A stretch of DNA of 64,000 nt from Massilia horti (GCF_004614195.1 NZ_SPUM01000011.1:1-64000), one strand, 5' to 3'; shown: positions 8,907-17,937, counted from the first letter of the stretch. A program made the numbers and translations. Notes: generated by a model from the sequence alone, not told the origin.

Positions 8907-10173
8907 ACAGGAACAGCGCGGCGATGACCCAGATCACCGGCGCCACTTCGCGTGCACGGCCGGTGGTGAGCTTGAGCGCGCAGTAGGCGATGAAACCGAA
9001 CGCGATGCCGTCCGCGATCGAGTAGGTGAACGGCATGGTCAGCGCGGTGACCACCGCCGGCACGCTCTCGGTGGTGTCGTGCCATGCGATGTCGACCAGG
9101 TCGTGCAGCATCAGGCACGCCACGAACAGCAGCGCCGGCGAGGTTGCGTAGGGCGGCACCACGGCCGCCAGCGGCGAGATGAACAGGCACGCCAGGAACA
9201 GCACGGCGACGGTGAGCGCGGTCAGTCCCGTGCGCCCGCCGGCCTGCACCCCGGCCGCGCTTTCCACAAAAGCGGTGGCGCTGGACGTGCCCAGCGCGGC
9301 GCCGACCACGATCGAGCCGCTGTCGGCCAGGAGCGCCTTGTTCAGCCTTTCCATCTTGCCCTCCACCAGCAGGCCCGCGCGGCTGGCCACCCCCATCAGG
9401 GTGCCGGTGGCGTCAAACAGTTCGACCAGGAAGAACACCAGCACCACGTTCAGGATGCCGGCCGACAGCGCGCCCGGGATATCCAGCTTGAACAGGGTAG
9501 GAACGATCGACGGCGGGAGCGAGAACACGCCGTTGAACTGGTTGCCGCCGAAGATGAAGCTCAGGATCGTGACAACGACGATACCGATCAGGATCGCGCC
9601 CTTCACGCGCAGGCGGTCGAGGGTGACGATCAGGATGAAGCCGACGATCGCCATCAGCGCGGGCGGCTGGTGCAGGTCGCCGGCCTTGACCAGGGTGGGC
9701 TCGCTGCCGACCACGATGCCGGCGCTTTTCATGGCGATCAGCCCCAGGAACAGGCCAATGCCGACCGTGATGCCGGTGCGTAGCGATGGCGGGATGCCGT
9801 TCACGATCATGCCGCGCAGTCCCAGCAGCGTGATGACGATGAACAGGCACCCGGAGATGAACACCGCGCCCAGCGCAGCCGGCCACGCGATGCCCATGCC
9901 AAGCACCACGGTGAACGCGAAGTAGGCGTTCAGGCCCATGCCCGGCGCCAGCGCGATCGGGTAGTTGGCATACAGGCCCATGATCGCGGTGCCCAGCGCC
10001 GAGACCAGGCAGGTCGCCACGAAGACGGCGTCCTTGGGCATGCCGGCGGCACCCAGGATGGCCGGGTTGACGAAGATGATGTAGGCCATCGTCAGGAAGG
10101 TGGTCAGGCCGGCCGTCAGTTCGGTGCGGGTGTCGGTGCCGCTTTCTTTGAGTCTGAAATAGTTTTCGAGCAT
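8881..10173 (-). CDS. NCS2/AzgA-type purine (adenine, guanine or hypoxanthine) permease
   Basis: A 430-residue polytopic inner-membrane protein with about 12-13 hydrophobic segments. The family signature at the N-terminus is LTTFLTMAYIIFVNP, followed by ALAPGMGLNAYFAF, and a second conserved block reads FLVELFDATGTLMGVA. AzgA/GhxP-type permeases take up purine bases by proton symport. Which base is used cannot be told from sequence. The ATG at 10173 is preferred over an upstream in-frame start at 10248, because homologues begin MLENYF and the extra 25 residues are not membrane-like. Its 3' end overlaps the convergent EAL-protein gene by 26 bases. It reads away from the porin gene, leaving a shared upstream region. 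Confidence 0.85.
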   Translation of the reverse strand: MLENYFRLKESGTDTRTELTAGLTTFLTMAYIIFVNPAILGAAGMPKDAVFVATCLVSALGTAIMGLYANYPIALAPGMGLNAYFAFTVVLGMGIAWPAALGAVFISGCLFIVITLLGLRGMIVNGIPPSLRTGITVGIGLFLGLIAMKSAGIVVGSEPTLVKAGDLHQPPALMAIVGFILIVTLDRLRVKGAILIGIVVVTILSFIFGGNQFNGVFSLPPSIVPTLFKLDIPGALSAGILNVVLVFFLVELFDATGTLMGVASRAGLLVEGKMERLNKALLADSGSIVVGAALGTSSATAFVESAAGVQAGGRTGLTALTVAVLFLACLFISPLAAVVPPYATSPALLFVACLMLHDLVDIAWHDTTESVPAVVTALTMPFTYSIADGIAFGFIAYCALKLTTGRAREVAPVIWVIAALFLFKIGYIGA

Positions 10174-10355
10174 GTTCCAAAGGCCTTTCGCTGGCTTGTG
10201 GGGCGCCGGCCGCCGCCGGTTGCAAATGTTGAAAGCATAGCATTGCAAAACCCGCCCGGGCGGCCGGGAAGGGCGTCTATACGATCCGGCTGCCTGTCAA
10301 CTGTTGTTGCGTGTCCACGCAAAATATTACTCTACAGAAAAAATATTTGCGTTCA

Positions 10356-10367
10356 GTAATATATTAC
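10356..10367. promoter_or_regulatory. Perfect 12-base palindrome, candidate operator
   Basis: GTAATATATTAC is an exact palindrome inside the AT-rich core between the permease and porin genes. A partial match (GCAAAATATTAC) lies at 10319-10330. Such a site could bind a dimeric regulator. The FCD-GntR protein encoded at 14194 is one candidate, by proximity only. Confidence 0.35.
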
Positions 10368-10390
10368 GCATACCATTCTGATATATCACC

Positions 10391-10437
10391 AACGCAACAA
10401 AGCAACAACAACGCAACAAAGCAACAACAACGCAACA
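10391..10437 (+). repeat. 19-base tandem repeat upstream of porin
   Basis: Two exact copies of aacgcaacaaagcaacaac (10391-10409 and 10410-10428) are followed by the first 9 bases of a third copy (10429-10437). The run is C/A-rich and purine-pyrimidine biased. It ends about 110 bases before the porin start, so copy-number change could alter spacing in the porin control region. Confidence 0.85.
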
Positions 10438-10548
10438 TCCCAACGCCGCACTCCCTGAGCTGTTAACTCCTGTCCGGTTTCATCCCCCTTTCCCAAGAGT
10501 TTGTACCACCGTGCCCGTTTTCGGGCGATTGAAAGAAGAGAGCATCAC

Positions 10549-11811
10549 ATGAAGTACTCCATTATCTCCCCGAACGGGAAATCGATCCTGGCGGCGGCTG
10601 CCCTGGCTTGCCTGTCCAATGCCGCGCTGGCCGACACCAACCTGAAGGTCGATACCACGATCTACGGCTTCCTGAACGGCCAGCTCGAGTCGGTCCAGGC
10701 GACCGGCGGTGCAACCCCCTACGACACCCGCGGCCGCGTCTCGGACGGCAATTCGCGTATCGGCTTCAAGGGCAACATCGCCGTGACCGATGACCTGAAG
10801 GGCATCTGGCAGATCGAGGCGGCGATGAACAGCTTCGACCAGGGCGGCGTCAACACCAAAGGCGAATCGTTCACCCTCAGCTCGCGCAATACCTATGTGG
10901 GTATCGAGAGCGCGCGCTTCGGCCAGCTGGTGGTCGGTAACAACGACTCGGTGTATCGCAGCCTGATCGGCTCGGGCGGCGAGCTAGGTGGCAACCTGGG
11001 CCTGACGGTGCACGGCCTGGACGTGTGGAACAACACCACCGCGCAGCTGTCGGGCAATGCCGACAGCGTGTTCTCGCGCGGCGAGGCGCGCTACAAAAAT
11101 TCGGTGCACTACCTGTCGCCGACGGTGTACGGCCTGCAGGTGGGCGGCTCCTACGGCTTCGACGAGAACCAGGGCAGCATCGTGAACCGCAGCCGCTGGT
11201 CGGTGGCCGCCAAGTACACCTACGGTCCGTTGTCGGTGGGCGTGGGCTATGACCGTCAGCGCCACACCGGCGTGAACACCGATGCGCTGATCGAAGGCTA
11301 CGGCATGCGCACTACCGTGGTGCCTGGCGTGAACACCAGCTTTGCCAAGGTCGTCGCCACCTACAGGCTGCCGACCCGCACCACCCTGGGCCTGGGCTTC
11401 GAGCAGGGCAAGTATGGCTACCTGGACGTCGCCGTGCCGACCTCGTCGGATTTCTACACGGGCACCACCGTCGGCACCATGAAGCAGAACGCGGTCATGG
11501 GCTCGGTCACCCAGGAATTCGGCGCCGCCACCGTGATGGCCTCGTACGGCAAGCTGTTCGACCTGAAGGGCACCACCTTCGGCAAGCCGGGCGACTTCGG
11601 CGCGAACCAGTTCTCGATCGGCGCCACTTACGCACTGAACAAGGTCCTGATGCCGTACGTGTACTACACCAAGATCCGCAATCGTTCGCAGCAAAACGTG
11701 AACTTCGGCCAGGCCCCGATCTACAGCAACAACATCGGCAAGGATGACGCCTTCCTGGCTCCGGGCGACAGCCCGCGCGCCTTTGGCGTTGGCCTGATCG
11801 CGCGCTTCTAA
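10549..11811 (+). CDS. General outer-membrane porin (Burkholderiales type, 16-stranded)
   Basis: A 420-residue outer-membrane beta-barrel. The signal peptide is about residues 1-25 with cleavage after SNAALA. The mature protein starts with a KVDTTIYGFLNGQLE strand and ends in GVGLIARF with the C-terminal Phe needed for Bam-dependent assembly. Family blocks SRIGFKGN, RNTYVGIES and FGQLVVGNNDS are those of Gram-negative porins of the Neisseria/Burkholderia OmpC-like family. The ATG at 10549 follows a GAAAGAAGAG ribosome site. It is followed 91 bases later by a GH28 lipoprotein on the same strand, so it may import the oligouronides that enzyme releases. That role is inferred; a general diffusion porin is equally consistent. 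Confidence 0.88.
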   Translation: MKYSIISPNGKSILAAAALACLSNAALADTNLKVDTTIYGFLNGQLESVQATGGATPYDTRGRVSDGNSRIGFKGNIAVTDDLKGIWQIEAAMNSFDQGGVNTKGESFTLSSRNTYVGIESARFGQLVVGNNDSVYRSLIGSGGELGGNLGLTVHGLDVWNNTTAQLSGNADSVFSRGEARYKNSVHYLSPTVYGLQVGGSYGFDENQGSIVNRSRWSVAAKYTYGPLSVGVGYDRQRHTGVNTDALIEGYGMRTTVVPGVNTSFAKVVATYRLPTRTTLGLGFEQGKYGYLDVAVPTSSDFYTGTTVGTMKQNAVMGSVTQEFGAATVMASYGKLFDLKGTTFGKPGDFGANQFSIGATYALNKVLMPYVYYTKIRNRSQQNVNFGQAPIYSNNIGKDDAFLAPGDSPRAFGVGLIARF

Positions 11812-11832
11812 GCGCCGCAACCCAGACTTTCG

Positions 11833-11859
11833 GGCCGGCCTTGGCGAGACTGGCCGGCC
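11833..11859 (+). terminator. GGCCGGCC stem-loop between porin and GH28 gene
   Basis: Two GGCCGGCC arms (11833-11840 and 11852-11859) with an 11-base loop lie 20 bases after the porin stop. No T-run follows (AGACGAAAAG), so it is more likely an mRNA-stabilising or attenuating hairpin than a full terminator. It could reduce GH28 expression relative to the porin. Confidence 0.35.
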
Positions 11860-11902
11860 AGACGAAAAGAAGTAGAAGCAAGAATCACCGGAGATGTCAG
11901 TA

Positions 11903-14038
11903 ATGAAGAAGCAAGACAACAAACTGCAGGGCGCGCGCCTGGCGCTGCCGATGCTGGCCGTGGCGGCCTCGCTCGCAGCATGCGGCGGCGGCAATGGCGG
12001 TTCGGCCGAATCGGCCGTCACCTATACCGCCGGCAGCGTTTTCCAGGTCGGCACCACGTCGTTCGACCCCAACCTGCCGCCCGAGCCGACCCTCCCAAGC
12101 GAAAGCGCCGTCTGCGCCACGCTGGAAGCATCGAACAACCTGGTAAGCCGTCCGGACGGCTCGCTGCCGCCTGAAGCCGATCCATCCAAGTCGGGCGTGG
12201 GCGTCGCGGTCGACCCGGCCACCGCCAACCCTGACCAGGCCCGCATCCAGGCCGCGCTGGACGCCTGCGGCGCGCTGGTGGATTCCGAAGTGGGCGCCAA
12301 GATCGCCTCCGCCGATGCTGCCGCAACCGCGGCCCAGGTGGCGGCTGCCAAGCCGAACGTCAACATTGCCGGCGTCTCGGGCGAGGAACTGGCCAAGCCG
12401 CAGTACCGCGCCAGCAAGTACGCGGTGCGCCTGGTCGTCAACTCGAAGGGCCCGGGCAACGGCTTCATCACCGGCCCGCTGACCCTGCCGTCCGGCGTGA
12501 CCCTGTGGATCGACAAGGGCGTCACCATGTACGCCACCCGCGACGCCAAGGCATTCGCGCCGAACCTGAATGGTCCGTACTGCGCCAACACCGCGGTGTC
12601 CGCGTCCAAGGCCGGCAGCTCGGGCAACTGCCTGCCGCTGATCGGCGGTAACAACCTGGTCAACTCAGCCGTGATGGGCGACGGCCGCATCGACAGCCGC
12701 GCGTACGCCGAGATTGTCACCACCGACAAGCTGTACCCGCTGATGAAGGTCGACATGACCTGCTCGAACACCTACACGTCTTACGCGGCCGGCAAGCAGG
12801 CAGCCGACGGCACGTCGTGCGACAACGGCGGCACCGTGGTCGATTCCAAGTCGTCCGCGCGCAACATGACCTGGTGGGACCTGGCCTACCTGGGCAACAT
12901 GGTCCAGAACGGCACCACCGGCTACGGTTCGCAGTCGAACTTCCGCATGATGGTGTTTAACTACGCGAAGAACCTGACGCTGTACCGCATCACCCTGAAC
13001 AACAGCGCCAACTTCCACGTGGTACCGAGCGGCGTCGACGGCCTGACCGTGTGGGGCGTGAAGGTGCAGACCCCGTCGCTGGCCGCGTTCGCCAACCCGG
13101 CAGGCAACGGCAACCCGCTGTACACCGGCGAGGTCTACAACGAAGACAACGTGAAGAACACCGACGCCTTCGACCCGGGTTCGGCCTCCAAGCGGCTCGA
13201 CGACTACCTGACCACCGGCTCCAAGTCCAAGTCAGCCACCAAGATGGCGTTCGACGGCTACCTGAAGAACTTCGTCTTCGCCTATAACTACGTGTCGACC
13301 GGCGACGACGACATGGCGTTCAAGGGCAGCAACAACCCGTCCCCGGCCGGCTCGGGCCTGCTGGCGATCGACGGCAAGCGCGACGTGCGTTCGGACCGCA
13401 AGTACGGCATGGTCGTGGCCCACAACCACATCTACTGGGGCCACGGCATTTCGGTCGGTTCCGAGACCAATGCCGGCGTGACCAACGTGGAGGTGTACGA
13501 CAACTCGTTCTGGCGGTCGGAAGAGGGCCTGCGCATCAAGTCGGACTACGCCCGCGGCGGTGAGGTCAGCAACATCCGTTACGAGAACATCTGCATCAAG
13601 GATGCGCTCAACGGCCTGCTGTTCACCCCGTACTACAGCACCAAGGCCCTGCCGGCCAACGGCCCGCTGTTCCCGAACTTCCATGACATCACCATGAACA
13701 ACGTGCGCATCATGGGCAAGACCACCGTTAAACTGCAGGGCTTCCAGGCTAATACCGGCGGCTATAGCAACCCGCAGTATCCGCTGGTGATGACGATGAA
13801 TAACGTGGTAGCGGACGACCCGTCGGCGATCAACGTGATCTCGTCGGACGCCAAGCTGACGATCAAGGGCGTGAACCTGCCGCTGGTGGCCACCGCGGAC
13901 AACCGCAACGTGATCAACGGCGTGCCGACCAAGGCTGTCGACCCGAACAAGGTGGTGGACTGCTCCAAGGCCTTTGTCGACTTCCCGGCGATCGGCGCCT
14001 CCAACTACTTCGGCTCGACCTGGGATTCGCAGCGCTAA
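11903..14038 (+). CDS. Glycoside hydrolase family 28 (polygalacturonase-like) lipoprotein
   Basis: A 711-residue secreted lipoprotein. The signal sequence ends in a lipobox (SLAACGGG, lipid Cys about residue 28), followed by an Ala/Pro-rich linker of over 100 residues and a right-handed beta-helix. GH28 motifs are visible in order: NTDAFDP (NTD block), STGDDDMAFKGS (GDD catalytic Asp pair), WGHGISVGSE (GHG block) and GLRIKSD (RIK block). Together these predict hydrolysis of polygalacturonate or a related uronan at the cell surface. The ATG at 11903 is preferred to 11894 because CCGGAGA sits 8 bases before it. Position after a porin and before an FCD-GntR regulator suggests a pectin-use locus. 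Exo- or endo-action is not resolvable by eye. Confidence 0.82.
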   Translation: MKKQDNKLQGARLALPMLAVAASLAACGGGNGGSAESAVTYTAGSVFQVGTTSFDPNLPPEPTLPSESAVCATLEASNNLVSRPDGSLPPEADPSKSGVGVAVDPATANPDQARIQAALDACGALVDSEVGAKIASADAAATAAQVAAAKPNVNIAGVSGEELAKPQYRASKYAVRLVVNSKGPGNGFITGPLTLPSGVTLWIDKGVTMYATRDAKAFAPNLNGPYCANTAVSASKAGSSGNCLPLIGGNNLVNSAVMGDGRIDSRAYAEIVTTDKLYPLMKVDMTCSNTYTSYAAGKQAADGTSCDNGGTVVDSKSSARNMTWWDLAYLGNMVQNGTTGYGSQSNFRMMVFNYAKNLTLYRITLNNSANFHVVPSGVDGLTVWGVKVQTPSLAAFANPAGNGNPLYTGEVYNEDNVKNTDAFDPGSASKRLDDYLTTGSKSKSATKMAFDGYLKNFVFAYNYVSTGDDDMAFKGSNNPSPAGSGLLAIDGKRDVRSDRKYGMVVAHNHIYWGHGISVGSETNAGVTNVEVYDNSFWRSEEGLRIKSDYARGGEVSNIRYENICIKDALNGLLFTPYYSTKALPANGPLFPNFHDITMNNVRIMGKTTVKLQGFQANTGGYSNPQYPLVMTMNNVVADDPSAINVISSDAKLTIKGVNLPLVATADNRNVINGVPTKAVDPNKVVDCSKAFVDFPAIGASNYFGSTWDSQR

Positions 14039-14081
14039 TCGCGCACGACCAGGGCAGTCAGAGCATTAGTTGGGCAATCAG

Positions 14082-14125
14082 GAGCGCCCCGCCTGCCTTC
14101 GGGCGGCCGGGGCGCTTCTTTTTTG
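14082..14125 (+). terminator. Rho-independent terminator after the GH28 gene
   Basis: A GC-rich stem (GAGCGCCCCGCC pairing with GGCCGGGGCGCTT across a short CTTCGGG-containing loop) is followed by TTCTTTTTT. It starts about 45 bases after the GH28 stop and ends the porin-GH28 transcript. Confidence 0.85.
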
Positions 14126-14136
14126 GCCAGATTGTT

Positions 14137-14178
14137 GAGCGATGCGGCCGAGTAGCTTGAGTGATCCGGCAGAGTAGC
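14137..14178. repeat. 20-base imperfect direct repeat upstream of gntR-type gene
   Basis: Copies at 14137-14156 and 14159-14178 match at 17 of 20 positions and are spaced 22 bases, about two helix turns. They share the pattern GAG-GAT-CGGC-GAGTAGC. The second copy ends 15 bases before the chosen start of the regulator, a position typical of autoregulatory operator half-sites. Confidence 0.5.
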
Positions 14179-14193
14179 GCTACACTCGCATTT

Positions 14194-14910
14194 ATGAAAA
14201 ATAATATAAATAAAGTCACCGGGACGGAGACCGACAGCGGCGTGACCGCGTCGCGCCGGGTATATCAATCGCTGCGCCAGCGCATTGTGGAGATGCGCAT
14301 GCTGCCGCGCGAGCGCATCGTCGAACGCGATATCGCCGAGGAATTCGGCACCAGCCGCACCCCGGTGCACGAGGCGGTGCTGCGGCTGGCCGACGAGGGT
14401 CTGATCGAGGTGGTGCCGCGTTCAGGCACGTTTGTCGCGCGCATTCCGCTCGACGGGCTGGAGCAGGCCATGCTGGTGCGCGATGCGCTTGAGACGGCGA
14501 TCATCGAAAAAGCCGCGACGCGCGCAACGCCCGGCTGCGTGGACCGGCTGCGGGCGATCCTGGCGCAGCAGGAGGCGGCAATCGAGTCAGGCGACCTGCA
14601 CGCCTTCCACCGCACCGACGAGCTGTTCCACTCGACCCTGGCCGAGCTGTCAGGCTACCCCGGGGTGTGGCCGATCATCGCCCAGGCCAAGATCCAGGTG
14701 GACCGCTACCGCCAATTGACCCTGCCGCTGGCCGGCCGCATGCAAGAGGTGCTCAAGCAGCACCGCGACGTGCTGGACGCGGTCGCCTCGGGCGATCCGG
14801 CGCGCGCCGCGCAGGCCATGCATGAACATCTCGACCGTGTGTTGCCCGTGTTGGAAATTACCCGCAAATTGCGGCCGGAGTTCTTCACTGCGCAGCTAGG
14901 TCCACGTTAA
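14194..14910 (+). CDS. GntR-family transcriptional regulator, FCD (FadR) subfamily
   Basis: A 238-residue regulator. An N-terminal winged helix (about 20-85) has the GntR pattern LRQRIVEMRMLPRERIVE, then DIAEEFGTSRTPVHEAVLRL. An all-helical FCD domain follows (about 90-225), with the metal/ligand residues expected of the family: Asp/His in TDELFHSTL, His in KQHRDVLDAV and His in AMHEHLDRV. FCD regulators commonly bind sugar acids or organic acids. With the upstream GH28 gene, a uronate-derived effector is a reasonable guess. The ATG at 14194 is favoured over a GTG at 14161, which lies inside the direct repeat; neither has a strong ribosome site. It may control the porin/GH28 unit and itself. 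Confidence 0.85.
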   Translation: MKNNINKVTGTETDSGVTASRRVYQSLRQRIVEMRMLPRERIVERDIAEEFGTSRTPVHEAVLRLADEGLIEVVPRSGTFVARIPLDGLEQAMLVRDALETAIIEKAATRATPGCVDRLRAILAQQEAAIESGDLHAFHRTDELFHSTLAELSGYPGVWPIIAQAKIQVDRYRQLTLPLAGRMQEVLKQHRDVLDAVASGDPARAAQAMHEHLDRVLPVLEITRKLRPEFFTAQLGPR

Positions 14911-14991
14911 AATTGCTATGAATCAAGTTTCTTCCCACCAGCGCGGCGGTCTGCCGCTGTCTCACTAACCCGGTTCGTCTTAAGGTACCCG

Positions 14992-16593
14992 ATGAAAGTC
15001 TCCACGCGCCTCGTCATTCTCGTCTGCACCGCCTTGACCGGTCTTGCCGCACTCGGTGGCCTTAGCCTGTACAGCCTGCAACGCTCGCAGTTGTCCGGCC
15101 GCGAGGCCCAGATCCGCAACATGCTGATCATGGGCGAACACCTGGTCGCGCACTACCAGGGTCTACAGCAGCAGGGCAAGCTGACCGAAGAGCAGGCCCA
15201 GGCCGCAGCCAAGGAAGCGCTGACCCAGCTGAACAACGAGGGCAAGAGCTACTACTGGGTGCGCCTGCCGGACGGCCTGAACCTGGTGCACCCGAACCCG
15301 AAGAACATCGGCAAGATCGCCGCCGGCGAAACGATGGACGGCAAGCCCGACGCGCAGGCCTATCGCGAAGGGCTGGCCCAGGACCGGATCGCGTTGGTCA
15401 ACATGAAGACCAAGCACCCGAAGACCGGCGAGATGGCCGCCAAGCTGAATGGCGTGATCGAGTTCCGGCCATGGAACTGGTGGATCGGCACCGGCTTTTT
15501 CAACGACGAGCTCGACAACGAATTCTGGAGCCAGGCGTGGCGCGTGTTCGCCTTCATCGCGCTGGCGCTGCTGGTGATTTCGGTGCACGGCTGGCGCCTG
15601 GTGGTCAGCATCCGGACCACCCTGGGCGGCGACCCGGCAGAAGCGGCCGCCGTGACGCGCCGCATCGCCGGCAAGGACCTGTCGGAACCGGTGGTGCTGG
15701 ACGGCGTGGCCGAAGGCAGCCTGCTGCAGGCGATCGCCCAGATGCAGCGCGAGCTGGCCGCGACCGTGCGCCGCATCCGCACCCACGCCGCGACGATCGC
15801 CTCGTCCTCGAGCCAGATCGCGGAGGGCAACCTGGACCTGTCGGCGCGCACCGAGGCGCAGGCCAGCTCGCTGGAGGAAACCGCAGCCGCGATGGAAGAA
15901 CTGACCGGCACCGTGCGCCAGAATGCCGAGCACGCCCACCACGCCAACGAATTGGCGCGGCAGGCGTCGACCGCGGCGCAAGGCGGCGGCGCCGTCATGG
16001 CCGACGTGGTGCGTTCGATGGGCGCGATCGAGGCCTCGTCCAAGCGCATCGGCGACATCATCGGCGTGATCGACGCGATCGCGTTCCAGACCAACATCCT
16101 GGCGCTCAATGCCGCGGTGGAGGCGGCACGCGCGGGCGAGCAGGGCCGCGGCTTCGCGGTGGTGGCGGGCGAGGTGCGCAACCTGGCGCAGCGCTCGGCT
16201 TCGGCGGCGCATGAGATCAAGGCGCTGATCGGCGACTCGATGGCGGAGGTCGGCAACGGCAGCCGCCTGGTCAACCAGGCCGGCACGGCGATGCAGGGCA
16301 TCGTCACCGCCATCTCCGAGGTGTCGGCCATCATCGGCGAGATCAGCGCGGCGGGCCAGGAGCAGACCCAGGGCATCGACCAGGTCAACCAGGCGGTGGC
16401 CGGCATGGACGAGGCCACGCAGCAGAACGCGGCACTGGTCGAGGAAGCCGCCGCCAGCGCGCAGGCGCTGCAGGAACTGGCGCGCGAACTGGCCGAGCTG
16501 GTGGCGGTGTTCCAGCTGGACGAGGGCAGCCCGGCCGCGAAGGTTGCGGCCCGGGTGCCGGCGCAGGCGCGCACACGCGCGCTTACGGCCTAG
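14992..16593 (+). CDS. Methyl-accepting chemotaxis protein with single Cache domain
   Basis: A 533-residue chemoreceptor. TM1 is about 7-29. The periplasmic part (30-180) is a single Cache domain of the sCache_2 type with the motifs [18 protein letters not shown] and WIGTGFF near its end. TM2 is about 186-206, followed by a HAMP-like stretch and the signalling domain, with the canonical tip [20 protein letters not shown] (about 365). Family members sense small carboxylates such as C2-C4 acids; the ligand here is unknown. The first methylation helix contains [14 protein letters not shown]. The protein ends in a 35-residue Ala/Arg-rich tail rather than a CheR-tethering pentapeptide. It is monocistronic, 81 bases after the GntR gene. 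Confidence 0.92.
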   Translation: MKVSTRLVILVCTALTGLAALGGLSLYSLQRSQLSGREAQIRNMLIMGEHLVAHYQGLQQQGKLTEEQAQAAAKEALTQLNNEGKSYYWVRLPDGLNLVHPNPKNIGKIAAGETMDGKPDAQAYREGLAQDRIALVNMKTKHPKTGEMAAKLNGVIEFRPWNWWIGTGFFNDELDNEFWSQAWRVFAFIALALLVISVHGWRLVVSIRTTLGGDPAEAAAVTRRIAGKDLSEPVVLDGVAEGSLLQAIAQMQRELAATVRRIRTHAATIASSSSQIAEGNLDLSARTEAQASSLEETAAAMEELTGTVRQNAEHAHHANELARQASTAAQGGGAVMADVVRSMGAIEASSKRIGDIIGVIDAIAFQTNILALNAAVEAARAGEQGRGFAVVAGEVRNLAQRSASAAHEIKALIGDSMAEVGNGSRLVNQAGTAMQGIVTAISEVSAIIGEISAAGQEQTQGIDQVNQAVAGMDEATQQNAALVEEAAASAQALQELARELAELVAVFQLDEGSPAAKVAARVPAQARTRALTA

Positions 16594-16601
16594 TGGTGAA
16601 C

Positions 16602-16628
16602 AGGGCGGCGGTGCTACCATGTCGCCCT
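16602..16628 (+). terminator. Candidate terminator hairpin after Cache chemoreceptor
   Basis: An 8-base stem (AGGGCGGC with GTCGCCCT, one G-T pair) is followed by ATTCATTCATTT. It lies 9 bases after the receptor stop. The T-run is interrupted, so termination strength is uncertain. It also forms the immediate leader of the DUF2863 gene. Confidence 0.4.
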
Positions 16629-16650
16629 ATTCATTCATTTGCATCATGCC

Positions 16651-17868
16651 ATGCCCAGACATAAGCGTCCGCTTCCCCGCAAGTCCAACAACATAACCGG
16701 GCCCGACGTCGACTCGCAGGCCCAGGCGCTGGCGGACCTGGCGCTTGCGATCGTCGAGCACGAGGACGACGACCTGCAGCAGCAAGCCGGGAGCGAGGCC
16801 GAGCTGGCGACAGAGGTGCGGCGCGCGCTGCGGCGCCGCCACGACGAGGTCCTGTACGGCGCGGTCGAGCTGGCGCGCTACAGCGATCCGGAGGCCTGCC
16901 GCCTGCTGCGCGGGCGCATCGAGGAAGAAGCGGCGACCCTGCGCATCCGGCGCGAAGACGCGCCCGAGCTCGAGATCGACGCCTTCCTGGTGCCGATCTT
17001 CGTGCAAAGCGCAGGCGGGCTGAATGCGGCCGAAGCCTTCCAGGACGACGCCGCTTACGAGGCGCTTACCGCCAGCTTCAAGCAGGCGGGCCTGGACAGC
17101 CTTGACGCCAAGGTCGCGCTGATCCGCTACGCCTACGACCTGGATGAAATCGACGGCATCAACTACAGCACCCTGCACGAGATGCTGCGCGAGGCGGCGG
17201 CCTCGCTGCTTGACAAGAAGCTGGCGCCGGCGCCGCTGATCGAAGCCTCCATGCGCGGCTGGACCGGCGAAGGATTCGCGCCGGACGAGATGGCGATGCA
17301 GCTGCGTTTCCTGCTCGGCTTTTCGCTCAAGCGCGCCGACGACCCGTTCTATCGGGTGCCGGACGACGAAGCCGGCGCCGATGCGTATTTCGAGCGGCGC
17401 ATGGAGCGCTACCAGCGCTGGACTGCGGATGTGGAGCCGCTGGTGGCGCGCTGCCTCGCGTTTGATCCGGGGCGGCTGACGCTGAACTTCCTGTATCAGG
17501 ACTTGTTCTATGGCGCCAAGGAGCAGGGTCTGTCCGAGCTGGCGATGCTGGGCACGCTGTCGGAAGTGAGCCGTGTGCTGGCCGAAAAACAGCTCGAGGC
17601 CCAACAGGTGCATGCGGTAGTCGCGCCGCTGGAAGGAGTAGGGCAGATCGTCCTGCGCATCAACCTGTATGCCGTCGACGGCGGGCCGCCGTGGGCGACG
17701 CTGGAAAAGCCGGTCGACTTGTCGGCCGATCTGGGTTCGGAGCTGGACGACTTGTGCGAGGCGTTGGTGGCGCTGGGACTGGAGGGCGTTTCGGTGGCCG
17801 AGGGCTTCGATGCGGACGGGCACCCGCAGGGCGCCGAACCGTATGCGCCGGACGCGGACGAGCAATAA
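16651..17868 (+). CDS. DUF2863 family protein, function unknown
   Basis: A 405-residue soluble acidic protein with no signal peptide or membrane segment. I recognise it as DUF2863, a family largely confined to Burkholderiales, from its overall pattern: a charged N-terminus ending PRKSNNITGPD, then helical repeats, then a C-terminal mixed domain with VVAPLEGVGQIVLRINLY. No catalytic motif is evident and no function is known to me. The ATG at 16651 is chosen over a TTG at 16639 that would add four residues. A 447-codon open frame on the opposite strand (16627-17967) is a shadow caused by codon bias. Monocistronic, followed by a repeat-rich gap. Confidence 0.72.
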   Translation: MPRHKRPLPRKSNNITGPDVDSQAQALADLALAIVEHEDDDLQQQAGSEAELATEVRRALRRRHDEVLYGAVELARYSDPEACRLLRGRIEEEAATLRIRREDAPELEIDAFLVPIFVQSAGGLNAAEAFQDDAAYEALTASFKQAGLDSLDAKVALIRYAYDLDEIDGINYSTLHEMLREAAASLLDKKLAPAPLIEASMRGWTGEGFAPDEMAMQLRFLLGFSLKRADDPFYRVPDDEAGADAYFERRMERYQRWTADVEPLVARCLAFDPGRLTLNFLYQDLFYGAKEQGLSELAMLGTLSEVSRVLAEKQLEAQQVHAVVAPLEGVGQIVLRINLYAVDGGPPWATLEKPVDLSADLGSELDDLCEALVALGLEGVSVAEGFDADGHPQGAEPYAPDADEQ

Positions 17869-17937
17869 GGGCCGGCAGGCGGGAGCGCTTGCTCCTCGCC
17901 TGCGCTGACTACCTGCCACGCTGCGCATGAGCCGTCG

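Larger units (their letters stand above)
10174..10548. promoter_or_regulatory. Divergent AT-rich intergenic region between purine permease and porin
   Basis: 375 bases without a gene between divergent permease and porin genes. It holds an AT-rich core (about 10318-10390), a perfect 12-base palindrome GTAATATATTAC at 10356-10367, and a 19-base tandem repeat at 10391-10437. GTTGTTGCGT at 10303-10312 is the reverse complement of part of that repeat, so the AT core is bracketed by inverted copies of an ACGCAAC-type motif. A short GCCCG-TTTT-CGGGC hairpin (10513-10526) sits just before the porin ribosome site. No recognisable purine riboswitch was seen. The arrangement looks like a regulator-binding region, but no regulator can be named. 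Confidence 0.5.

Noticed and set aside
8767..9783. A 338-codon plus-strand frame opposite the purine permease
   Set aside because: Composition rich in Gln, Asp, His and Arg mirrors membrane-helix codons read backwards; the minus strand is an unmistakable permease.
10174..10300. Purine riboswitch before the permease
   Set aside because: The region immediately upstream shows no three-way junction pattern or conserved loop bases; proteobacterial permeases of this type seldom carry one.
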